A stretch of DNA of 64,000 bases from Streptomyces lasiicapitis. Lineage in GTDB: Bacteria > Actinomycetota > Actinomycetes > Streptomycetales > Streptomycetaceae. The notes beneath the pieces were generated by a model. The model made no database searches. It saw only the letters and a list, made by a program, of their open reading frames with translations, and was not told the DNA's origin. Each line of letters starts with the position of its first letter. The first letter of the stretch is position 1. This document shows, piece after piece, positions 16,177-23,648 of this stretch. The stretch covers positions 434,001 through 498,000 of the forward strand of contig NZ_BMNG01000002.1 in NCBI RefSeq assembly GCF_014646335.1. The letters run 5' to 3'. The translations under genes were made by a program, and so were the position numbers.

Positions 16177-16866
16177 TCACCCGGCGTCGCCCTTGCGGGA
16201 CTTGGGGGGCCTGGGGGTCTTGGGGGACTTGCGCGGTCCGCGCGGCCTCGGCGACTTGCGGGCGGCGAGGCCCTCGTCCGGCTGCGGCACGCCGATCAGG
16301 GAGTGGAAGACGTCGTCGAGACCGGAGGTGTGCACGGTCAGCGCGGTGGCCTCGATGTCCGCGTCGTCCAGGGCGTCGAGCACGGCGCGCAGCGCGTGCA
16401 CGCTGCCGTCGCTCGGCAGGTGCAGGGCGAGCGTCTCGTGGTCCGGCGTCGCGCAGTCGAAGAGCGCGGTGGCCGCTTCGAGGCCGCTCACGCCGTCGAA
16501 CTGGAGGCGGATGTGGCCGCTGGGGAGGCCGACGTCGAACAGCGGGGTCACCGGTGCCATGGACGCCGGTCCTGGCCGCTCCGCCCGGTGTTGTTCGGCG
16601 GCCTCGCGCGGCCGCGCGGCAGGGGATGACGTCACGACGAACTCGGGGTCGAGGCCCCGCAGTTGCACGGCCACCGAGCAGCCCGGCGCGAGGTCGCGGG
16701 TGACCTCGCCCATGGCGGCGGACAGCGCGTTGAGCAGCGTGAGCCGGGCGGCTGTTTCGAGGGGGGCGGTGAGTCGTTGGGCCAGGGCTCGCGCTTCTTC
16801 TCCGCCCGTGTCAGCGGCGACTGCGAGCTCGTGCCGGAAATCGTCGACGTACGGCGTGAGGTCCAT
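16177..16866 (-). CDS. Chimera: RHH-family N-domain fused to DrrA C-terminal domain (copy D)
   Basis: 229 residues. Residues 1-75 (MDLTPYVDDFRHELAVAADT, LTLLNALSAAMGEVTRDLAP) belong to the N-terminal domain of the RHH proteins of copies A-C. The RHH domain itself is missing. Instead residues about 115-200 (HIRLQFDGVSGLEAATALFD, LALHLPSDGSVHALRAVLDA, TALTVHTSGLDDVFHSLIG) match the C-terminal domain of the DrrA-type ATPase at 21751 (YIKLRFDDARHLDAAAHTL, LTLQIPSDGSIPALRQVLDG, ALTVHTPDLDDVFLALTG). The protein ends in a Lys/Arg/Pro-rich tail (RKSPRPRGPRKSPKTPRPPK). The simplest origin is an internal deletion in a former RHH-DUF4097-drrA cassette that kept the frame. The promoter array is intact, so it is probably expressed. 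It cannot hydrolyse ATP and has no obvious DNA-reading ribbon. Confidence 0.85.
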   Translation of the reverse strand: MDLTPYVDDFRHELAVAADTGGEEARALAQRLTAPLETAARLTLLNALSAAMGEVTRDLAPGCSVAVQLRGLDPEFVVTSSPAARPREAAEQHRAERPGPASMAPVTPLFDVGLPSGHIRLQFDGVSGLEAATALFDCATPDHETLALHLPSDGSVHALRAVLDALDDADIEATALTVHTSGLDDVFHSLIGVPQPDEGLAARKSPRPRGPRKSPKTPRPPKSRKGDAG

Positions 16867-16906
16867 GACGCCATGATGGCACAAATATGGCGCCATTCAA
16901 GCGCCA
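16866..16906 (-). promoter_or_regulatory. Operator D: four 11-bp-phased boxes ending on the start codon
   Basis: Read on minus: TGGCGCTT (16906-16899), TGGCGCCA (16895-16888), TTGTGCCA (16884-16877) and TGGCGTCA (16873-16866), all with 3-bp spacers. The last A is the A of the ATG. It has the same phase and position as operators A, B, C and E. Confidence 0.8.
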
Positions 16907-17304
16907 CTTCTTTCGGACCTGCTGGCTGACCGAATCCCTGCGCCTCGGGACCCGCCTGTTCGCACACGCCGGAACTTCGCTGTGCGCAAGGGCTGCCACC
17001 TGAGGCACCTTCGCCGATGCGAAGGGACTGTTTCTCCGGAAGTGAAGGACTGCAACGGGCATTGGCCGGAACTTGCGCCGAGATCAGCGACTGCAATTCA
17101 TCCCGGCCTTGAATGTGGTGGCGCTGCGGACGGACCGCGATGACCTGGTGAAGCATCGATTCCGGGGGTGTGAGGCCCCGGCGCGTGGTGCCATCCCTTG
17201 GCGCCGGGCGTGCCCGAACGGGCATCCGATCGCGCCCCCGACCGCCCCCGCCGCCACCGCTGGGACCTGTGGCGATGCGAGGCAAGGAGGATGTGGCACC
17301 GCTT
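16907..17304. other. Intergenic region between divergent operators D and E
   Basis: About 400 bp without a supported gene. It contains a weaker box pair around 17185-17205 (TGGTGCCA, then TTGGCGCC) that may be a decayed operator, a small hairpin CTTCGC/GCGAAG near 17010-17025, and two copies of GCCGGAACTT. Confidence 0.45.
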
Positions 17305-17355
17305 GTGTGCCACGATGGCTTGCAATGGCGCCATCATGGTGCCATCGTAGCGCTA
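17305..17355 (+). promoter_or_regulatory. Operator E: phased boxes upstream of the MMPL transporter
   Basis: The core boxes TGGCGCCA (17326-17333), TGGTGCCA (17337-17344) and TAGCGCTA (17348-17355) keep the 11-bp step and end on the A of an ATG (17355). Two further boxes upstream, GTGTGCCA (17305-17312) and TGGCTTGC (17316-17323), are spaced 11 then 10 bp. This is the same pattern as the extra boxes of operator C (20250-20268). There is no RHH gene here, so this array would be controlled in trans. Confidence 0.75.
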
Positions 17356-17471
17356 TGAGCATCCGGCACTCGCTCCCCGCCGAGCTCGGCCTCCCCGGGC
17401 CGGGCCGGGCCTGCTGTCCGCCTGTCTGCCGCACGCCGTCGCCGCGACTCGGCCGCCGAGACCCGCGGTGA
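17355..17471 (+). CDS. Short leader frame after operator E
   Basis: A 38-codon frame starts at the ATG that sits exactly where RHH genes start after the other four operators, but its product (MSIRHSLPAELGLPGPGR, then a Cys/Pro-rich end) has no resemblance to them. It ends 75 bp before the MMPL GTG. It may be the stub left when an RHH gene was lost, or a translated leader; a non-coding leader is also possible. A GCCGCCGCGGCGGC palindrome follows the stop. Confidence 0.3.
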   Translation: MSIRHSLPAELGLPGPGRACCPPVCRTPSPRLGRRDPR

Positions 17472-17546
17472 CGCGCACCGAAGCCGCCGCGGCGGCTCTC
17501 GCACTGTCCCCCTGTTCCTGACTACCCGACGGGAGTCCCCTTCGCC

Positions 17547-19805
17547 GTGGCTACCATCCTGTACAAACTGGGCCGTTTCGCCTTCCGGCGACGCGGTTTG
17601 ATGGCACTGCTGTGGGTGCTGATCTTCGGCGGGGTGGGTTTCGCTGCCTCGTCCGCGCCGACACCCCCCGCCGACACGTTCTCGATGCCGGGTACGGAGT
17701 CGCAGAAGGCGTACGACCTCCTCGAGGACAAGTTCCCGGACGCGAGCGCCGACGGCGCCACGGCCCGTGTGGTCCTGCGCGTACCGGGCGGCGGGAACAT
17801 CACCGACGCCGGCGAGAAGGCCAAGGTCAACAAGGTCGTCGCCGAGCTGCGCAAGTCGCCGCAGGTCGCGAGCGTCGGTGACCCCTACGCCGGGGGCGGC
17901 GCCGCCGTCAGCAAGGACCAGTCCACCGTCTATGTGTCCGCCACCTACAAGGTCGTCCAGACCAAGGTGAACGACAAGGCGCACGACGCCCTGGACAAGA
18001 CGCTGGAGAACGCGCGCAAGAGCGGGCTCAAGGCCGAGGCCGGCGGTGACGCCGTCAAGATCGAGCAGTCCGTGGGCGGTTCCTCCGAAGCCATCGGCAT
18101 CGCCGTCTCCGCGGTCGTCCTCATCCTCACCTTCGGCTCGATGATCGCCGCGGGCATGCCGCTGCTCACCGCGCTCGTCGGTGTCGGCGTCGGCATCTCC
18201 GGCATCACCGCGATCGGCTCCACCGTCGGGCTCTCGTCCACGACCACGACGCTGGCCATGATGATCGGCCTCGCGGTCGGCATCGACTACGCCCTGTTCA
18301 TCGTCTCCCGCTACCGATCCGAGATCGCCGAGGGCCGAGAGCGCCACGACGCCGCGGGACGGGCCGTGGGCACCGCGGGAACGGCCGTGGTCTTCGCCGG
18401 ACTCACCGTCATCATCGCCCTCGTCGGCCTGGCCGTCGTGAACATCCCGATGCTCACCAAGATGGGCATGGCCGCCGCGGGCACCGTCGCCATCGCCGTG
18501 TTCATCGCCATCACGCTGGTCCCCGCGCTCCTCGGCTTCGCGCCCATCAAGGTGCTCGCCCGCAAGGACCGCGCCCGGTACAAGGGCAAGCCGCTCTCGG
18601 AGAAGAAGCAGCGCAAGGCCGAGGCGCGGGCACTCAAGCAGCAGCAGCCGAACCTCGGTGCCCGCTGGGCGCGCTTCATCCTGCGCCACCCGGTCGCCGT
18701 GCTGCTCCTCGCGGTCGTGGGGCTCGGCGCCGTCGCCGTACCCGCGGCGAGCATGAAGCTCGGCCTGCCGAGCGAGGGCACCATGGCGCCCGACACCACC
18801 CAGCGCAAGGCCTACGACATGATGTCGCAGTCCTTCGGCAAGGGCTTCAACGGTCCGCTGATGGTGACGATCGAGGACAAGAACGCCAAGACCGAGGCCG
18901 AGGACGTCCGCAAGCGGTTCGAGCGCACGGCCGGCGTCGAGTCGGTCGGCCCGGCCACGCTCAACAAGGCCGGCGACACCGCCATCGTGAACGTCGTGCC
19001 CAAGGCGGGCCCGGCGGAGGACGCCACCAAGGACCTGGTCAAGAGCCTGCGGGGGACGGCGAAGGACATCAAGGCCGACAGCGGCCCGGAGATCCTGCTG
19101 ACCGGCCAGACGGCCATGTTCATCGACTTCTCCAAGACCCTCGACGACGCCCTCCTGCCCTACCTGGGCACGGTCGTCGGCCTGGCGTTCCTGCTCCTGA
19201 TGCTGGTCTTCCGCTCGATCCTGGTGCCGCTGAAGGCCGCGCTCGGTTTCCTGCTCTCGGTGGCCGCCGCGCTCGGCGCGGTCGTCGCGGTCTTCCAGTG
19301 GGGCTGGCTCGCGGACATCTTCGGCGTCGATCAGCCGAGCCCGATCATGAGCACGATGCCGATCTTCATGATCGGTGTGGTGTTCGGCCTCGCGATGGAC
19401 TACGAGGTGTTCCTGGTGACGCGGATGCGCGAGGCGTTCGTGCACGGTGTCGAGCCGCGCGAGTCGGTCGTGACCGGCTTCCGGTACGGCGGCCGGGTGG
19501 TCACGGCGGCCGCGATCATCATGATCAGCGTCTTCTCCGGCTTCATCATGGAGGAGAACGACCTGGTGAAGATGATCGGCTTCGGTCTCGCCGTCGCCGT
19601 GCTCTTCGACGCCTTCATCGTCCGCATGACGATCGTGCCCGCGCTGTTCGCCCTGCTCGGCAAGGCGGCCTGGTGGCTGCCGAAGTGGCTGGACTGGCTG
19701 CTGCCGAACATGGACGTCGAGGGCGAGAAGCTGTCCCGGCGCCTGGCCGCCAAGGAGCAGGTGCCGCCGCAGCAGCGCCACCCGCAGCCGCAGTACCGCG
19801 GCTGA
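17547..19805 (+). CDS. MMPL-family membrane transporter
   Basis: 752 residues with the two-fold RND/MMPL design: an N-terminal helix (LMALLWVLIFGGVGFAASSA), a large extracytoplasmic loop, five to six helices, a cytoplasmic Lys/Arg-rich linker (KPLSEKKQRKAEARALKQQQ), then the same again. The two transport motifs carrying the Asp-Tyr pair are visible (AVGIDYALFIVSRYRSE and GLAMDYEVFLVTRMREAF). These transporters use the proton gradient to export lipids or secondary metabolites; ActII-3 of the actinorhodin cluster is of this class. The start is GTG at 17547. Operator E upstream places it in the RHH/DUF4097 regulon, although no RHH gene is adjacent. A strong hairpin ends the unit. Substrate unknown. 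Confidence 0.92.
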   Translation: MATILYKLGRFAFRRRGLMALLWVLIFGGVGFAASSAPTPPADTFSMPGTESQKAYDLLEDKFPDASADGATARVVLRVPGGGNITDAGEKAKVNKVVAELRKSPQVASVGDPYAGGGAAVSKDQSTVYVSATYKVVQTKVNDKAHDALDKTLENARKSGLKAEAGGDAVKIEQSVGGSSEAIGIAVSAVVLILTFGSMIAAGMPLLTALVGVGVGISGITAIGSTVGLSSTTTTLAMMIGLAVGIDYALFIVSRYRSEIAEGRERHDAAGRAVGTAGTAVVFAGLTVIIALVGLAVVNIPMLTKMGMAAAGTVAIAVFIAITLVPALLGFAPIKVLARKDRARYKGKPLSEKKQRKAEARALKQQQPNLGARWARFILRHPVAVLLLAVVGLGAVAVPAASMKLGLPSEGTMAPDTTQRKAYDMMSQSFGKGFNGPLMVTIEDKNAKTEAEDVRKRFERTAGVESVGPATLNKAGDTAIVNVVPKAGPAEDATKDLVKSLRGTAKDIKADSGPEILLTGQTAMFIDFSKTLDDALLPYLGTVVGLAFLLLMLVFRSILVPLKAALGFLLSVAAALGAVVAVFQWGWLADIFGVDQPSPIMSTMPIFMIGVVFGLAMDYEVFLVTRMREAFVHGVEPRESVVTGFRYGGRVVTAAAIIMISVFSGFIMEENDLVKMIGFGLAVAVLFDAFIVRMTIVPALFALLGKAAWWLPKWLDWLLPNMDVEGEKLSRRLAAKEQVPPQQRHPQPQYRG

Positions 19806-19955
19806 CATGCCCTAGCGCCAGAAGGGGCGCACCGCCAGACCTGGTGCGGAAAACCTGACCCGAGGCGGGTCGGCACGGCCGTGGAGGCCGCTGCCGGCCC
19901 GCCTGTGGCGTGCCGTCGGGCGAGGCGTCAACGTACGCCCTGCCAGCGGGTGTTG

Positions 19956-19996
19956 AAGCGGGCTCCACCGGATCGTCCGGCCGGTGGAGCCCGCTT
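19956..19996 (+). terminator. Terminator of the MMPL gene
   Basis: A perfect 16-bp inverted repeat (19956-19971 with 19981-19996, arm AAGCGGGCTCCACCGG) has a 9-nt loop and is followed by a T. The next 250 bp to operator C show no gene. Confidence 0.88.
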
Positions 19997-20249
19997 TCAG
20001 CGTGCGGGCGGGGCGGAAAATTCCCCGGGGGCGTGTCCTGGTCGCCGGGACGAAACCGGTCGGGCGGATGCGGCGGCGCCCCCCCGCGGTGGCCGCACAC
20101 GCCCCCGAAATGGCTCCGCGCGCCCCCGGTCTGCCTCTGCGGGCCAAAACCTGTCGCGGACCGTGCCGCCGCACTACCGTCGGCCTGAAGAGGGAAAACG
20201 CGCCGTGGACGGGCGTTGGGGGAAGGCAAGGGGAGCCCGGAAAGGGGTG

Positions 20250-20300
20250 TGGTGCCACTGTGGCTCGCTGTGGCGCCACGTGTGTGCCATGATGGCAGCA
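20250..20300 (+). promoter_or_regulatory. Operator C: phased boxes ending on the start codon
   Basis: The core boxes TGGCGCCA (20271-20278), GTGTGCCA (20282-20289) and TGGCAGCA (20293-20300) have 11-bp steps and end on the A of the ATG. Upstream boxes TGGTGCCA (20250-20257) and TGGCTCGC (20261-20268) repeat the 11-then-10 step seen at operator E. Confidence 0.78.
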
Positions 20301-20710
20301 TGGACCTGACGCCGTACGTGGCCAATCTCCGGCACGAACTCGCGGTCGCCACCGAGGCGGGCGACGAGGAGGCACGGGCGCTCGCCGAGCGCCTGGCCGC
20401 GACGCTGGAGACGGCGACCCGGCTCGCCCTGCTGAACGCGTTGTCGGACGCCACGCGGGAGATCACCCGGGATCTCGCGCCCGGGGAGCTCACGGCCGTG
20501 CCCGTGCCGCGCCCGGCGCCGGTGGCGGCCACGGAGGCGCCGGAGGACCACAGGACCTCGCGGATCAACGTCCGGCTCCCGGCCGCGCTCAAGCCCACGG
20601 CCGAGCGGGCCACCGCGGTGGCCGGGGTCTCGCTCAACTCCTGGCTGGTGAGGGCGGTTTCGGACGCCCTGGAGCCGGACGGGAACCGCGGATCGGTGGC
20701 GTTCACCTAG
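20300..20710 (+). CDS. RHH-domain DNA-binding protein, cassette copy C
   Basis: 136 residues, the shortest copy. The N-terminal domain is MDLTPYVANLRHELAVATEA with LALLNALSDATREITRDLAP. A very short linker follows, then the RHH domain SRINVRLPAALKPTAERATA and VSLNSWLVRAVSDALE. It lacks the R-G-x-D-P-x-F-V-V segment and the Y-T-G-W tail present in A and B, so those parts are dispensable. It lies first in a probable operon with the DUF4097 gene and the DrrAB exporter genes. By inference it is the repressor of that exporter. Confidence 0.87.
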   Translation: MDLTPYVANLRHELAVATEAGDEEARALAERLAATLETATRLALLNALSDATREITRDLAPGELTAVPVPRPAPVAATEAPEDHRTSRINVRLPAALKPTAERATAVAGVSLNSWLVRAVSDALEPDGNRGSVAFT

Positions 20711-20807
20711 CGCCCACGGACCGCTACCGGCCGACCGCCGCCCGACGCCGACATCAGCCGTCCCGCCCGTGGGGACGCCCTGCAGAGTCATGAGGATGGG
20801 ACACCCC

Positions 20808-21656
20808 TTGCCTACTTTTGACACCCCCGAACCGATCACCGCCACGATCCGTGTCGAGCTCGGCGTCGCCCACATCAGCGCGGGCGACAGCGGCATCACC
20901 GTCGTCGAGGTGCACCCGCGCTCCGAGGACAACGACGCCGACCTGCGCGCGGCGCGGGAGACGAGGGTCGACTTCGCGGCCGGCCGGCTGACCGTCCGCA
21001 CGCCCAAGGTCTCCGCCCGGCGCAGCGACTCCGGTTCGGTGGCCGTCGAGATCCGGCTGCCGAGCGGCTCGCGTGTCAACGGCTCCGCGGCGACCGGCGA
21101 CTTCACCGGCGAGGGCACGCTCGGCGAGTGCATGCTCAAGACCCTGGACGGCGACATCCGCCTGGACCGCACGGGCCCGGCGCGGCTGCGCACGGAGCGC
21201 GGCGACGTCACCGTGGCGTACATCGACGGCCTCGCCGAGATCACCACCGGCTGCGGCCGGTTGCGGATCCGCGAGATCGACGGCGCTGCCCTGATCAAGA
21301 ACTCCAACGGCAACACCTGGGTCGACCGGATCACCGGTGAACTGCAGTTGAAGGTGGCCAACGGGAACATCTCCGTGGGCCGGGCACACGCGGGCGTCGC
21401 CTCCAAGTCCGCCAACGGCGACACCCGTATCGAGGAGGTCGCGGGCGGCCGCGTCGACCTGCAGACCCAGACGGGAAACCTGGAGGTCGGCATCCACCTG
21501 GGCACGGCGGCCTGGCTCGACGTCAACTCCCAGGCGGGCACCATCCACAACTCTCTCGGCGCCTCCGACGGCCCCGGCAAGGGGGCGCAGACCGTCCAGG
21601 TCCGCGCCCGCACCGGCGTCGGCGACATCGTGATCCGCCGCGCTCAGCCCGTGTAG
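20808..21656 (+). CDS. DUF4097 'toastrack' beta-repeat protein, cassette copy C
   Basis: 282 residues. The start is taken as TTG at 20808 because there the sequence reads (M)PTFDTPEPITAT, matching MPTFDTPAPIAV of copy B, and because GAGGATGGGA aligns with the ribosome sites of the other copies. ATG codons upstream at 20769 and 20790 would add residues absent from A and B. Repeating Gly-Asp strands (LDGDIRLDR, ERGDVTVAY, GCGRLRIRE, SNGNTWVDR, ANGNISVGR, ANGDTRIEE, GVGDIVIRR) fill the protein. No signal or membrane segment is present. The exporter ATPase starts 95 bp downstream with no terminator between. Confidence 0.85.
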   Translation: MPTFDTPEPITATIRVELGVAHISAGDSGITVVEVHPRSEDNDADLRAARETRVDFAAGRLTVRTPKVSARRSDSGSVAVEIRLPSGSRVNGSAATGDFTGEGTLGECMLKTLDGDIRLDRTGPARLRTERGDVTVAYIDGLAEITTGCGRLRIREIDGAALIKNSNGNTWVDRITGELQLKVANGNISVGRAHAGVASKSANGDTRIEEVAGGRVDLQTQTGNLEVGIHLGTAAWLDVNSQAGTIHNSLGASDGPGKGAQTVQVRARTGVGDIVIRRAQPV

Positions 21657-21750
21657 CACCGGGCGCGGCACCCGCGTACGCGTACGGACAACGACCTGCG
21701 CAGCACCAGAGAACGACCTTGACACCACAACGGAAATGAGAAGGGGCACG

Positions 21751-22749
21751 ATGACCGCCACCACCCAACCGGCCGGGGCATCCAAGGGGATCAACGCCCT
21801 TGGACTGCGCAAGTCGTACGGCGAGAAGGTCGTACTCGACGGCGTCGATCTGCAGGTCGCTCCCGGCACGATCTTCGCGCTGCTCGGCCCGAACGGCGCC
21901 GGCAAGACCACCTCGGTGCAGATCCTCTCCACGCTGATCAGCGCGGACGAGGGTCAGGCCACGGTCGCGGGGCACTCGCTCGAGCAGGACCCGGACGCGG
22001 TGCGTTCCGAGATCGGCGTCACCGGGCAGTTCGCGGCGGTGGACGGCCTGCTGACCGCCGAGGAGAACCTCGAGCTGATAGCCGACCTGCTGCACCTCGA
22101 CAAGGCCGAGGGCAAGCGCCGCGCGGCCGAGCTCCTGGAGCGCTTCGAGCTCACGGACGTCGCCCAGAAGAGCGCGTCCAACTTCTCCGGCGGCATGCGC
22201 CGCAAGCTCGACCTGGCGATGACCCTGGTGGGCAAGCCCAGCATCATCTTCCTGGACGAGCCGACGACGGGCCTCGACCCGCGCAGCCGCCGCACGATGT
22301 GGCAGATGATCCGCGACCTGGTCGCGGGCGGCACCACGATCTTCCTGACCACGCAGTATCTGGAGGAGGCCGACCAGCTGGCCGACCGCATCGCGGTCCT
22401 GGACGGCGGCAAGATCGTGGCCGAGGGCACCGCGGACGAGCTCAAGCGCCGCATCCCCGGCGGCTACATCAAGCTGCGCTTCGACGACGCCCGCCACCTC
22501 GACGCGGCCGCGCACACCCTCAGCCAGGCCACGCGCAACGACGAGGACCTCACGCTGCAGATCCCCAGCGACGGCAGCATCCCGGCCCTGCGCCAGGTCC
22601 TGGACGGCCTGGAGCGCTCCGGCATCCACGCCGAGGCGCTCACCGTGCACACCCCCGACCTGGATGACGTGTTCCTCGCCCTCACCGGTCAGGGCCGCAA
22701 GACCGCTACTACGGACAGCGCGACCGCTGTGAAGGAGACTCAGCGATGA
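21751..22749 (+). CDS. DrrA-type ABC exporter ATPase
   Basis: 332 residues. Walker A is LLGPNGAGKTTSVQIL, the signature is NFSGGMRRKLDLAMTL and Walker B is IIFLDEPTTGLDPRS, followed by the H-loop region (TIFLTTQYLEEADQLADR, with Gln where many ATPases have the switch His). The C-terminal 90 residues form the DUF4162-type domain found in daunorubicin-resistance ATPases, and a copy of this domain is what copy D carries. ATG at 21751 has an AAGGGG ribosome site; another ATG at 21736 is possible. It overlaps the permease by ATGA. It energises export of a hydrophobic compound. Confidence 0.93.
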   Translation: MTATTQPAGASKGINALGLRKSYGEKVVLDGVDLQVAPGTIFALLGPNGAGKTTSVQILSTLISADEGQATVAGHSLEQDPDAVRSEIGVTGQFAAVDGLLTAEENLELIADLLHLDKAEGKRRAAELLERFELTDVAQKSASNFSGGMRRKLDLAMTLVGKPSIIFLDEPTTGLDPRSRRTMWQMIRDLVAGGTTIFLTTQYLEEADQLADRIAVLDGGKIVAEGTADELKRRIPGGYIKLRFDDARHLDAAAHTLSQATRNDEDLTLQIPSDGSIPALRQVLDGLERSGIHAEALTVHTPDLDDVFLALTGQGRKTATTDSATAVKETQR

Positions 22750-23549
22750 GCACCAACTCGTACGCCGTGCGCGACTCGATGACGATGCTGCGGCGCAATC
22801 TGAAGCACGCGCAGCGTTATCCGTCGATGACGATCTCGGTCGTCGCGATGCCGATCCTGATGCTGCTGCTGTTCGTGTACGTCTTCGGCGGCGCCCTGGG
22901 CGGCGGCATCAGCATTCCCGGGGTGGGCGGTGGCGGTGACCGCGGTGACTACACCAACTACGTCACCCCCGGCATCCTGTTGATGGCGATCACCTCGGGT
23001 GCGGTGTCCACGGCGGTGTCGGTGTGCTCGGACATGACCGAGGGCATCATCAACCGCTTCCGCACGATGGCGATCTCGCGGGCCTCGGTCCTGGTCGGCC
23101 ACGTGATCGGCAACGTCGTGCAGACCATCATCAGCCTGGTCCTGGTCGTGGGTGTGGCGCTGGCGGTGGGCTTCCGGCCCAACGCCGGCGTGATCGAGTG
23201 GCTGGCCGCGATCGGTCTGCTGGTCTTCCTTGCCTTCGCGCTCGCCTGGATCTCGGCGGCGATCGGTCTGGGTTCCGACAGTGTGGAGACGGCCTCCAAC
23301 GCGCCGATGCCGCTGACGTTCCTGCCCTTCCTGGGCTCGGCGGTCGTCACGCCGGACTCGATGCCCGCGGGTATCCGCTGGTTCGCGGAGTATCAGCCCT
23401 TCACCCCGATGAACGAGACCCTGCGCGGTCTGATGCTGGGTACCGAGATCGGCAACGACGCCTGGATCGCCCTGGCCTGGCTGGCCGGCCTGTCGGTCCT
23501 GGGCTACCTGTGGGCCAAGGCCTCCTTCAACAAGGACGCCAAGCGGTAA
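22746..23549 (+). CDS. DrrB-type ABC exporter permease
   Basis: 267 residues, ABC-2 membrane subunit with about six predicted helices (for example MTISVVAMPILMLLLFVYVF and GILLMAITSGAVSTAVSV). The conserved EGIINRFRTMAISRASVLVG block after the second helix is typical of DrrB and NodJ proteins. Translation is coupled to the ATPase by a 4-bp overlap, and a strong hairpin follows. Together with the ATPase it forms a homodimer-type exporter. Neighbours suggest control by the copy C RHH protein. Confidence 0.93.
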   Translation: MSTNSYAVRDSMTMLRRNLKHAQRYPSMTISVVAMPILMLLLFVYVFGGALGGGISIPGVGGGGDRGDYTNYVTPGILLMAITSGAVSTAVSVCSDMTEGIINRFRTMAISRASVLVGHVIGNVVQTIISLVLVVGVALAVGFRPNAGVIEWLAAIGLLVFLAFALAWISAAIGLGSDSVETASNAPMPLTFLPFLGSAVVTPDSMPAGIRWFAEYQPFTPMNETLRGLMLGTEIGNDAWIALAWLAGLSVLGYLWAKASFNKDAKR

Positions 23550-23570
23550 ACCGGGCACACCCCCAGTACT

Positions 23571-23604
23571 GAGGGCCTCGGAGTCGGCGGACTCCGAGGC
23601 CCTC
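23571..23604 (+). terminator. Terminator of the cassette C / exporter operon
   Basis: A perfect 15-bp inverted repeat (23571-23585 with 23590-23604, arm GAGGGCCTCGGAGTC) has a 4-nt loop and lies 21 bp after the permease. It also serves the convergent amidohydrolase. Confidence 0.88.
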
Positions 23605-23648
23605 GCCCTTGTGCGGGGACAGGCACCCGGCGCCTCCGGAGGGCGGGT

